A stretch of DNA of 6,247 nt from a bacterium (GTDB lineage: Bacteria > Chlamydiota > Chlamydiia > Chlamydiales > FEN-1388), in NCBI GenBank assembly GCA_021811115.1, contig JAJZPP010000044.1:1-6247 (forward strand). Direction: 5' to 3'. The notes beneath the pieces were generated by a model that had not been told where the DNA came from, searched no databases, and saw only the letters and a program-made list of their open reading frames with translations. The translations under genes and the position numbers were made by a program. Positions 1-6,247 of this stretch are shown in pieces (positions within the stretch are counted from its first letter, which is position 1; every line of letters starts with the position of its first letter).

Positions 1-1
1 C

Positions 2-88
2 CTACTTTGTCATACCCCAGGCAAGTTCCAAAAGAAGAGCGACGAAAATCTTGAATCTTGGTTACAATTATCAAAAATAGTGGGGTAG
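2..88 (+). CDS. Possible 3' end of an upstream gene (partial)
   Basis: This frame is open from the window edge to a TAG at 86-88, giving a 28-residue tail that ends in WLQLSKIVG. If real, its stop lies 3 bases before the TTG start of the DUF502 gene, and the GGGG at its stop would double as the ribosome binding site, a layout typical of translational coupling. A second + frame (from base 3 to the TAG at 78-80) is open for nearly as long, and I cannot choose between them from sequence alone. No product can be named. Confidence is low because so few codons are visible. Confidence 0.25.
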   Translation, partial: LLCHTPGKFQKKSDENLESWLQLSKIVG

Positions 89-91
89 CTC

Positions 92-748
92 TTGAAACAG
101 CGGTTTATTACCGGTCTTACTATCATTCTGCCGCTGGCCATTACGGCGTGGATTCTCTTGATTCTCGTCCACCTGTGTACAAAGCCATTTTTGGCTTTGA
201 CTCATGTCGCACTGGCCACTTTCGGCCTTTTCGAGGAAGGATTTTGGATCTTTTCGCACGAGCAAATGGTCTCGCTCGTATCGACAACTTTCATTCTTAT
301 CGTCCTCTTCGCCTTTCTCTTCACTATTGGTTTTATCACCCAAAAATTCTTCTTCCACGCTGTCATGCATTGGTTTGAAAAACTGTTGCTCCGTATTCCT
401 CTCCTCAACAAGGTGTACCAAGCGTGTCATGATTTTACGAATGTTATCTTATCGCCAAAAACCTCCTCCTTTTCACAGGTGGTCTGGGCACCCTTCCCTA
501 CCGACAAGCAGCGAGCGCTCGGGCTTGTGACGAATGAGGTGACGCTGGGAACATCTCAGCAATTGGTCTCTGTAGTTATTCCTGGAGCCCCAAATCCAAT
601 TCACGGGTTTCTTATTCTCTGCCCTAAAGAAAAACTTGTTTTTGCACCCATGGGTACAGACGAAGGTATGAAATGGATCATCTCGTGCGGGTCATCCTGC
701 AATGACGCCGTCATGCGTTCCACACATGCCATACCGCAGAATCTTTAG
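92..748 (+). CDS. DUF502 family inner-membrane protein
   Basis: This 218-residue protein is full length for the DUF502 family, which is usually about 200 residues. Two hydrophobic segments are visible, at residues 8-29 and about 61-83, so it should sit in the inner membrane. The family's hallmarks follow: RIPLLNKVY at 101-109 (the usual RIP...Y block), PGAPNPIHGFL at 164-174 (usual PxxPNPxxGF) and IISCG at 196-200 (usual iSgG). The molecular function of DUF502 is not established. The start is TTG at 92: an in-frame TAG lies at 86-88, so translation cannot begin earlier, and the residues from this TTG (MKQRFITGL) match the family N-terminus. A weak GGGG binding site lies at 82-85. The gene runs toward sctJ, and the two stop codons are separated by 6 bases. 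A TACAAT at 63-68 resembles a -10 box, but no convincing -35 accompanies it. Confidence 0.93.
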   Translation: MKQRFITGLTIILPLAITAWILLILVHLCTKPFLALTHVALATFGLFEEGFWIFSHEQMVSLVSTTFILIVLFAFLFTIGFITQKFFFHAVMHWFEKLLLRIPLLNKVYQACHDFTNVILSPKTSSFSQVVWAPFPTDKQRALGLVTNEVTLGTSQQLVSVVIPGAPNPIHGFLILCPKEKLVFAPMGTDEGMKWIISCGSSCNDAVMRSTHAIPQNL

Positions 749-754
749 AAGCGG

Positions 755-1735
755 TCACTCGACATTTTCTTGCTCTTTGGGTTTTTTCTCTTCTGGCTTT
801 TCGCTTGCTTCTGGGCCAGCTTTTGATGCTTCTTCTTGGGGTTGTTCTGGAGGGAGCTTGAGAGGATGAAAACTGAAGAGGGTTTTTATGCCACCACAAT
901 GATGAGCGACTGGCAGGATCTTCCATACTAACCAGAAGAAGAGGAGTAAAGTGAGGCCCGCTATGGAGATAAGGCTAAAGAAGAAGACCTGGAAGGTGGT
1001 CACGCCGGCTTTTGCTATCGGAATATTCCAAATTGTCACGAGTTCCTCTTGAGGCGAAACCTGCTGCTGCTGTTGACCTGTAGAATATGGGAATTGAGCT
1101 CGAACCGGTATGACGGTCACATTGTCATACGAAAGGCCAGGAACCGATGCTGCAACGAGCAGTTTGATTTTTGATGCCAGATGGGAATTTGGATTATCGA
1201 GGACCCCGTTGTGCTTCACAAAGACAGCGGCTGTCACTGGACTGGTCTTTTGGTTTGGATTTAAGGGGTTTTCCTCTGGAAAAGAGAGTTGCACATCGGC
1301 GTCGATAATCCCATCGATTTTTTTAATCGTATTGGCAATCTGAGCGGCGAGACCGGCTCGATACCGTATTTTCTCAGACATTTCCGAGGGGACCAAACCT
1401 GTGTTGGTAAATAAATTTAATAGATTTTCGCCTCTCTGTTTCGGAAGTCCGTTCGCATTAAGGATGGCCATCGCCTCTACAGCCTGAGACGGGTCGACAG
1501 AGATGTCCCACAGTACTGGCCCACCACCACCTCCAGGGCCTGTTGCTGCAGCTTTCGTCTTGTACGCGTGAATCCCTTTAGAGGCTAAGAGCACGACGAT
1601 CTCATTGGCCTCCCGTTCCCCAATGCCATTGACAATGGTCTGTGAGGTAGAACAAGCCGAAATGGTCAGAAGAAGAATGAAGAGTGGAACTATCCTCAGG
1701 AGAGGTCGAATAGTTCTAAAAATATCTTTTGTCAT
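755..1735 (-). CDS. sctJ: Type III secretion inner-membrane ring lipoprotein SctJ (CdsJ/YscJ)
   Basis: SctJ is the lipoprotein of the inner ring of the type III secretion basal body, paired with SctD, anchored in the inner membrane and facing the periplasm. The 326-residue protein starts with a basic n-region and hydrophobic core ending in the lipobox ISAC, with lipidated Cys28. The first ring-building domain spans about 33-97 (REANEIVVLL at 41-50, then ILNANGLPK) and carries a glycine-rich insertion, GPGGGGGP, at 66-73. The second spans about 120-212 (EKIRYRAGLA at 121-130, VLDNPNS at 178-184, VPGL at 198-201). A Gln run at 221-225 precedes the transmembrane helix at about 249-271, and a Pro/Glu/Lys-rich cytoplasmic tail follows. 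YscJ is nearer 245 residues; the extra C-terminal tail is a chlamydial trait, as recalled. The ATG has a good binding site (GAGGTG at 1741-1746, spacing 5). No other secretion gene follows: the next gene is convergent. A 55 bp gap separates it from the AAA ATPase upstream, so cotranscription is possible. Confidence 0.96.
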   Translation of the reverse strand: MTKDIFRTIRPLLRIVPLFILLLTISACSTSQTIVNGIGEREANEIVVLLASKGIHAYKTKAAATGPGGGGGPVLWDISVDPSQAVEAMAILNANGLPKQRGENLLNLFTNTGLVPSEMSEKIRYRAGLAAQIANTIKKIDGIIDADVQLSFPEENPLNPNQKTSPVTAAVFVKHNGVLDNPNSHLASKIKLLVAASVPGLSYDNVTVIPVRAQFPYSTGQQQQQVSPQEELVTIWNIPIAKAGVTTFQVFFFSLISIAGLTLLLFFWLVWKILPVAHHCGGIKTLFSFHPLKLPPEQPQEEASKAGPEASEKPEEKKPKEQENVE

Positions 1736-1790
1736 TAAACCACCTCAAACGCTGTTTTCTTGTGTGTAGCATAGATGGTTTTTTTTAGCA

Positions 1791-3026
1791 TCAGTAGAGA
1801 AATCCAAACAGCCAGAGAGGGATTTTGCGGCCGATCCCTCGCTCGGTATCGTCACAGACGATAGAGCCGTTTTCCGCCGAACCAATTTGATGGGACGTTT
1901 TATTTTTGCCTCCAATTTCAAAGAGGAAGCGACTATCTACTACAAAATCTCCTTTTACAGGGACTGTAACCTCGTGGGCGACGGAAGCCATGGAGAGGAA
2001 GAAAGTCTCTCGCACCGTTCCCTTTTGGATAGTATCGCTGGTAGAGAGTGCAAAGAGCTGGTTAGAGTTATTTAAGTACACCTTCTCAGGAGTCTCGAGC
2101 CGGCTGAATTTGTGAGTGGCCTTGCCGACTGTTCGAATGAGACCTCCATCCTCCAAATAGTGAAAATATGTTTTTAATGTTCTCTCATCCCCAACCTCAA
2201 GTGCTGAAAGGATTTTTTTCCAATTTGGTGTGAATGGCACGGTCTGGGCGATAAAGACGAGCAATTTTTTCATTTTGAGGAGTGATGTCCCGCTGAGTTG
2301 TGGGTAGATGGCTGGGATGTCCGATTCAATCGTGGCATGCATGTTCTGCTCAAGCGCCATTGTGAAGAGCCTTTCATCGTGCAACTCATGGAAGAAAGGG
2401 TAATATCCAGTCATGAGGTACTTTTGGAAAAGAGGAAGGATCTTGTATGTACGTTCTTCAACGGCTTTAATGATGGGCTCTACGATTCGTTCATGATCTT
2501 TGACAATCTCATCGATAGTGAGGGAGGGGAAATGGAGGCCAAATTTAAGTCCCAGATATTCTCGAAAGGACATTCCGTGCATGAGGTGTTGAATGGCCCT
2601 TCGGGACAGATCGTGGCTCCCTTTGTATAATTCTAAAGCAGAACTGCCGGAGGCAAAGACGGATAGCTGTGGGAAGGTATCGTAGATGCTTTTGAGTTCG
2701 GAGGACCATTTGGGATACTTGTGGATTTCGTCAAGAGCGAGCCATTTCCCTCCGAGCGTAACAAATTTCTCTGCAATTTCGTAGAGGGCCAAATTTCCAA
2801 CTTGAAAATGGTCGCTTTGGATGTATAAGATTTTATTGCTGAGAAGATCGCCTTCGGCTCGATCCAGTAAGAGTTGAACGAGCGCCGTAGTTTTACCAAC
2901 ACCTCGTTGGCCTACAATCAAGGAAAGTTGATTTGTGAATGGGTTTCTCTGTAATAAATATCGTTTATACGGGCTCTGTTTCACTGAGAGAAAGTTGCGG
3001 CTCAATTTCACCAGTTTGTCGTACAT
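1791..3026 (-). CDS. AAA family ATPase, DUF4143-type C-terminus
   Basis: From the preferred start this is a 411-residue single-chain ATPase. It shows a P-loop GQRGVGKTT at 39-47, Walker B WLALDEIHKY at 95-104 (D99, E100), a sensor-like ASGSSAL at 125-131, and an arginine pair LSRRA at 140-144 followed by MSFREYL. A winged-helix-like segment spans about 250-300, ending LEDGGLIR. The C-terminal part has GDFVVD (359-364), FEIGGKNK (369-376) and the terminal block KIPLWLFGFLY. I know these from intact members of this family, so the protein is not truncated. The D...E-x-G-G-K spacing recalls PD-(D/E)XK nuclease cores, but nuclease activity is not established for this group. Members are widespread in bacteria and archaea, patchily distributed, and of unknown physiological role. 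The start is taken as ATG 3024-3026 because AGGAGG lies exactly 6 bases upstream; an in-frame ATG at 3030-3032 abuts that AGGAGG and is unlikely to be used. A promoter-like element and an inverted repeat lie upstream. Confidence 0.92.
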   Translation of the reverse strand: MYDKLVKLSRNFLSVKQSPYKRYLLQRNPFTNQLSLIVGQRGVGKTTALVQLLLDRAEGDLLSNKILYIQSDHFQVGNLALYEIAEKFVTLGGKWLALDEIHKYPKWSSELKSIYDTFPQLSVFASGSSALELYKGSHDLSRRAIQHLMHGMSFREYLGLKFGLHFPSLTIDEIVKDHERIVEPIIKAVEERTYKILPLFQKYLMTGYYPFFHELHDERLFTMALEQNMHATIESDIPAIYPQLSGTSLLKMKKLLVFIAQTVPFTPNWKKILSALEVGDERTLKTYFHYLEDGGLIRTVGKATHKFSRLETPEKVYLNNSNQLFALSTSDTIQKGTVRETFFLSMASVAHEVTVPVKGDFVVDSRFLFEIGGKNKTSHQIGSAENGSIVCDDTERGIGRKIPLWLFGFLY

Positions 3027-3032
3027 GGCCAT

Positions 3033-3038
3033 CCTCCT
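3033..3038 (-). promoter_or_regulatory. Ribosome binding site that decides the AAA ATPase start
   Basis: On the minus strand the sequence reads TAAGGAGG, then ATGGCC, then ATG. The perfect AGGAGG is 6 bases from the ATG at 3024-3026 and 0 bases from the ATG at 3030-3032. The inner ATG is therefore the better start, which shortens the protein by two residues. Confidence 0.8.
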
Positions 3039-3042
3039 TATC

Positions 3043-3087
3043 GGATTGCATTACGATTATATGGAGCAAAACATCGGAATGCAATCC
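3043..3087. repeat. Interrupted inverted repeat over the AAA ATPase promoter
   Basis: The arms are GGATTGCATTACGAT (3043-3057) and ATCGGAATGCAATCC (3073-3087). The second arm reverse-complements to GGATTGCATTCCGAT, so 14 of 15 positions match, and the central gap is 15 bases. Half-site centres are 30 bp apart, about three helical turns, placing both on the same face of the DNA. The right arm contains the predicted -35 box, and the left arm shares 2 bases with the -10 box and covers the expected start site. This arrangement suits an operator bound by a dimer or pair of dimers. As an RNA hairpin it could follow the helicase gene, but no run of T follows either arm, so it is not a typical intrinsic terminator. 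Confidence 0.7.
3056..3084 (-). promoter_or_regulatory. Predicted sigma70-type promoter for the AAA ATPase gene
   Basis: On the minus strand there is a consensus -10 box TATAAT (3056-3061) and, 17 bases upstream, TTGCAT (3079-3084), which keeps the TTG of the -35 consensus but matches only 3 of 6 positions. A start site near 3049 would give a leader of about 22 bases carrying the AGGAGG. A second, weaker candidate is TTGACG (3116-3121) with TATGGA (3092-3097) at a spacing of 18. The perfect -10 and optimal spacing favour the first. Both elements touch the arms of the inverted repeat at 3043-3087. Confidence 0.55.
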
Positions 3088-3130
3088 ACTTTCCATACCA
3101 TAGATGGCTTTGATGCGTCAAGGTGGAACT

Positions 3131-6100
3131 TTAGGCGCGCATCAGGGCAATTAACTCTTCGTCACTGAGCTTGCCCGTCATATCAGCCCCTTCCAGGACA
3201 TCGTTTGCAAGATCTCTTTTGGACTGGTGCAATTGGACCATCTTCTCTTCAATAGAGCCTTCCATAATCATCCGATAGATGGTTACTGTTCGGGTCTGCC
3301 CAATGCGATGGGCCCGATCTGACGCCTGGTCCTCAACAGCCGGATTCCACCACGGATCCAAATGGACGACATAGTCTGCAGCCGTCAGATTGAGTCCTGT
3401 GCCACCCGCCCTGAGGCTGATCAAGAAAAAGTCCCCACTACCCGCTTGAAAAGCATCCACTCGCTTTTGCCGCTCAGGAATACTCGTGGATCCATCGAGA
3501 TATTGGAAGGAAATGGACCGCTTTTCAAGTTCCGTCCGAACAATGCTCAGATAGTCTACGAACTGACTGAATATCAACGCCCGATGCTTATTCTCACGCA
3601 ATTCGTCAATAAGCTCGAGAAGACGGCTGAGCTTTGAGCCCTTCAGAGATAATTCTGGGGCTACAAGCGCTGGGTGGCAACAGGCCCTGCGCAGACGCAT
3701 GATCTCGGCTAAGATGTGAATGCGCGCTTTGTTGCCTTTATCGATCTGAGAAATACGCTCCAACGCGTTTTGACGAAGCGCTTCATGGAACGACCGCTCT
3801 TCTTGATCCATTTGAATGGTGAGCGTTTTTTCAATCCGCGGAGGCAGATCATCAAGAACCTGGTGCTTTAATCGTCTCAGGACAAAGGGTTGGATCAATT
3901 TTCTCAACGCATGCTTAGCTGCAGCATCATTGTGGAGCTCAATAGGGTCTGAAAACCGTTTCGTAAAGGACTCGTAGGAACCAAGCAGGCCAGGATTAAT
4001 GAAATGGAAGAGTGTCCATAGCTCTGACAATCGGTTTTCAAGAGGCGTTCCTGTCAAAACAATTTTTGTTTTTGCCTGAATTTGCAGGGCAGCGCGCGAC
4101 CTCTTGGTATGGACGTTCTTGATAGACTGCGCCTCATCAAGAATCGCAGTCTCCCAGGGAATGGTTGAGAGGAGTTCGGCCTCGTTATTGAGAAGACCGT
4201 ATGTGGTAACAAGAATCTGCATGGCTCCAAGTGTTTCGACCACCTGAGGGTCTCGTTCATTGGGGTGGAACACGATGTGCATGGATGGACAGAAACGGGA
4301 GATTTCCCTGACCCAATTGGTGCAGACCGAGGCGGGAGCCACGACCAACGTCGGCCCCAATGGAGCGTGCTCCAGCATCACGGCGAGGGCTTGTACGGTT
4401 TTTCCAAGGCCCATATCATCTGCAAGACAGGCTCCAAATCCTCGCTTGCAGAGGCGCGAGAGCCACAAAAATCCTTCGTGTTGGTAGGGACGAAGTTCCG
4501 CTTGCAGGGTTGAGGGGACGACCGGTGTAAAGGTTTGTGAGGTTTCGAGCCGTGCGCGCGCCTCAAGCCAGTGATCGTCAGTCTGCACCGAAGCGGCTCC
4601 TTGCAGGATGTCGGCTAAAGCGTGCGACTGGAGCGGGTGAATGGTGACCTGTCCATCTTTGCCGCCTAAGGCCTGAAGTTCCAGGAGCTGGCGCCGAAAC
4701 CCATCTGTGATGGCAAGAAATTGTTTGTTCTCAAGGGGGATAAATCGGCCCGTGTTCGATTGTAGGTATTGGAGCAGCACTTTAAGTTCAACAACCTGCG
4801 AGTCATCAATGGTGACAGTCCCGTCTACAGAAAACCAATCCCGTTGTTTGTGAATGTGAAGAGAGAGCTTTTCAGAGTTGATAGGACTGGTGACTGAAAA
4901 GGGTTGCCCATCTGGCCAGAGGATGTTGAGCGCTTCTGGGTGCTCTTTGAGGGCGCATAAGAACTCAAGTGACTCTTCTGGTCCTTCAAAGACCCATTCA
5001 TCGGATCCTCCATCGTTCAGGTGCAATGGCTCAATTTTTGCAATCAGCTGGTCAGCGTTTTTTCTCTCCTCGTTCAAATTTCTCCGGACCCGTTGGAATG
5101 TTCCATCAATCATCGCTTGGGGAGTTGTCAACCCGTATCCAGGACGAAAGAAGGGGCCCTTGGTGGCAAAGGGGCGAACAAAAATATGGGCCTTCAGACC
5201 TTCCTTACAAGGAACAACCTGGATGTAGAGTGTGGTCTGTGCTTCGGGTAAGGTGGCTGGGTCGATCAGACAGCTTTGCACGAGAAACTTCTGTTCCAGT
5301 TTTTGGACAATGGTCTCGATTTTGGCCTTTTCGCTCTTCGGGACCTGCAATTTATTCTCTGTACCGATAATGGTTTGCAGGCGGACGGCTACGTCGTCGA
5401 CGTCGATTACGCAAACACGACTCTCCGTTTCTGGACGAAGCGCTACTCCTGAAGCGTGGCACGGTTCGGAGAGGCTAAAGGCAACAGAATCATCAACCTC
5501 TTGAACCATCAAGGTCACCGTTCCTTTGGTCAATTCCAAAGGCATTTTTGAAGAAGCCTGGATAACGAGAGGATGGCCAATCAGCGCTCGTAGGGCATTG
5601 GCATGGGTCTGTTCTGTGTGGCCGTACGAACGGTCATCCCTTATGGCAGCGAAGACTCGGTTATCATGGTCGGTTGCTGCGGCAAAACTTTTTGATCGCA
5701 CCTTGATATCCCACAGATCGGAATATCGACCTTCGCTCCACCCTCCACGCACAAGTCGTTTTTGATCATATACGCCAATAACTTTTTTAGATGGCACATC
5801 TATAGCCCATACAAGCCTCCGCTCCGCCTCCATAGGGCGGAGAGCATCGCCATCGCACAGTCTTTCGAGCGCCCCAACGGCGTATTCCCAAGGTTCCTTC
5901 GTCGAGACAAGGTTGAGAAACGAAATCGGATAGGTGCCGGTCGTTTCCTGTACAAACTCTTGATAAGGCGTGTGGTGAGGAAAGAGAACTGATAAAATTT
6001 CGGCAAAAATTCTGGCAATTCCTGGATAGAGGGGTTTAAGCTGCGCAAAAGCATGATCAAGCTCCTGGCGCATCGGTACAAGCTTATTTCGATCAATCCA

Positions 6101-6220
6101 GTAGACGCTCAAGGCAAGAAAAGCCAGAAAAAATGGAGGATGTTTTCTCTCTGTGAGCAGGGAACATGCGTTACAACCTAAATTCCCGCCAATTTTGTAG
6201 CTAGGAACCACCCAATTCAC
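3131..6220 (-). CDS. SNF2/SWI2 family DNA-dependent ATPase (helicase-like), N-terminus uncertain
   Basis: This 1029-residue Snf2-family protein is an ATP-driven double-stranded DNA translocase of the bacterial/chlamydial SWI/SNF type. The C-terminal engine is complete: LRPYQ 576-580; motif I DDMGLGKT 601-608; Ia VVAPASVCTNW 626-636; motif II DEAQ 695-698; motif III LTGTPLENR 722-730; the NPGLLGSYESF block 742-752; motif IV ALIFSQF 881-887; motif V around ISLRAGGTGLNL 934-945, then DPWWNP; motif VI QASDRAHRIGQT 965-976. Residues about 460-515 (DWFSVDG... LLELQAL) resemble the bacterial SNF2-associated domain. The first 400 residues are poorly conserved and I assign no domain to them. The GTG at 6218-6220 is preceded directly by an in-frame TAA, and no binding site is visible; the next in-frame ATG, at 6071-6073, also lacks one. 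Cys16, Cys19 and His27 may be remnants of a SWIM-type zinc finger, so the true N-terminus could lie upstream, beyond a frameshift. The stop at 3131-3133 is about 100 bases before the AAA gene. Confidence 0.93.
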   Translation of the reverse strand: MNWVVPSYKIGGNLGCNACSLLTERKHPPFFLAFLALSVYWIDRNKLVPMRQELDHAFAQLKPLYPGIARIFAEILSVLFPHHTPYQEFVQETTGTYPISFLNLVSTKEPWEYAVGALERLCDGDALRPMEAERRLVWAIDVPSKKVIGVYDQKRLVRGGWSEGRYSDLWDIKVRSKSFAAATDHDNRVFAAIRDDRSYGHTEQTHANALRALIGHPLVIQASSKMPLELTKGTVTLMVQEVDDSVAFSLSEPCHASGVALRPETESRVCVIDVDDVAVRLQTIIGTENKLQVPKSEKAKIETIVQKLEQKFLVQSCLIDPATLPEAQTTLYIQVVPCKEGLKAHIFVRPFATKGPFFRPGYGLTTPQAMIDGTFQRVRRNLNEERKNADQLIAKIEPLHLNDGGSDEWVFEGPEESLEFLCALKEHPEALNILWPDGQPFSVTSPINSEKLSLHIHKQRDWFSVDGTVTIDDSQVVELKVLLQYLQSNTGRFIPLENKQFLAITDGFRRQLLELQALGGKDGQVTIHPLQSHALADILQGAASVQTDDHWLEARARLETSQTFTPVVPSTLQAELRPYQHEGFLWLSRLCKRGFGACLADDMGLGKTVQALAVMLEHAPLGPTLVVAPASVCTNWVREISRFCPSMHIVFHPNERDPQVVETLGAMQILVTTYGLLNNEAELLSTIPWETAILDEAQSIKNVHTKRSRAALQIQAKTKIVLTGTPLENRLSELWTLFHFINPGLLGSYESFTKRFSDPIELHNDAAAKHALRKLIQPFVLRRLKHQVLDDLPPRIEKTLTIQMDQEERSFHEALRQNALERISQIDKGNKARIHILAEIMRLRRACCHPALVAPELSLKGSKLSRLLELIDELRENKHRALIFSQFVDYLSIVRTELEKRSISFQYLDGSTSIPERQKRVDAFQAGSGDFFLISLRAGGTGLNLTAADYVVHLDPWWNPAVEDQASDRAHRIGQTRTVTIYRMIMEGSIEEKMVQLHQSKRDLANDVLEGADMTGKLSDEELIALMRA

Positions 6221-6247
6221 TTAACAGGAAGAAGTTGCGCCTGATTT

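Noticed and set aside
71..430. 119-codon minus-strand frame opposite DUF502
   Set aside because: The + strand frame carries all DUF502 signatures; this one is a charged, low-information shadow.
1778..1790. T-run at about 1779-1786 in the gap between the AAA gene and sctJ, considered as a terminator
   Set aside because: On the minus strand, the direction of both genes, it is an A-run, and on the + strand no stem-loop precedes it.
1736..1790. Separate promoter for sctJ
   Set aside because: The only -10-like element is TATGCT (minus strand), with TACTGA, a poor -35, 17 bases upstream. This is too weak to annotate; read-through from the AAA gene is as likely.
2298..2630. 110-codon + strand frame opposite the AAA ATPase
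   Set aside because: It is fully antisense to the conserved ATPase gene and has no recognisable domain.
3098..3107. Small palindrome CCATAGATGG between the helicase and AAA genes
   Set aside because: The arms are only 4 bases, which is expected by chance, and no T-run follows.
4878..5370. Open frames of 116-133 codons on the + strand within the helicase region
   Set aside because: They lie opposite a helicase gene whose frame is supported by family motifs, show no recognisable domains, and have Arg/Ser-rich shadow-like composition.
1..6247. CRISPR arrays, tRNA or rRNA genes, insertion-sequence ends
   Set aside because: I saw no repeated spacer pattern, cloverleaf, rRNA block, transposase motif or terminal repeats. 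All but about 250 bases are covered by four coding regions, and no non-coding stretch exceeds 300 bases.

Overview
The window most likely comes from a member of the phylum Chlamydiae, probably an environmental or Parachlamydiales-type lineage rather than Chlamydia itself. The main evidence is a full-length type III secretion ring lipoprotein. As recalled from memory, it shares with chlamydial CdsJ the blocks 'REANEIVVLL.SKG', 'GLVPSE...EKIRY', 'GVLDNPNS' and 'SKIK.L....VPGL', plus a long charged cytoplasmic tail. A large SWI/SNF-type helicase nearby fits, since chlamydiae carry such helicases and one of them (CT555, from memory) lies a few genes from cdsJ (CT559) in C. trachomatis. Base composition looks moderate, a little under half G+C by eye; no exact value was computed.

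Layout: the + strand carries one gene at the left, a DUF502 inner-membrane protein (92-748, TTG start). Its stop is only 6 bp from the stop of the convergent sctJ gene (755-1735, minus). sctJ and everything to its right read leftward on the minus strand. Upstream of sctJ, across a 55 bp gap, is an AAA ATPase of the ATPase-DUF4143 type (1791-3026). Upstream of that, across about 100 bp holding a probable promoter and a long inverted repeat, is an SNF2/SWI2 family ATPase (3131-6220). The first 91 bases hold no complete gene; one frame may be the tail of an upstream gene ending 3 bases before the DUF502 start.

How they work together: I see no single pathway. SctJ forms part of the basal body of the virulence secretion system. 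The SNF2 protein is a DNA translocase/remodeller. DUF502 is a conserved membrane protein of unsettled function. The AAA ATPase looks like an accessory gene with its own promoter, sitting between two genes of an old chlamydial neighbourhood. The strongest unexplained signal is a 15-bp inverted repeat (14 of 15 positions paired, half-site centres 30 bp apart) laid over the -35/-10 region of that ATPase gene. The helicase N-terminus is unresolved: a stop codon lies immediately before a GTG with no visible ribosome binding site.
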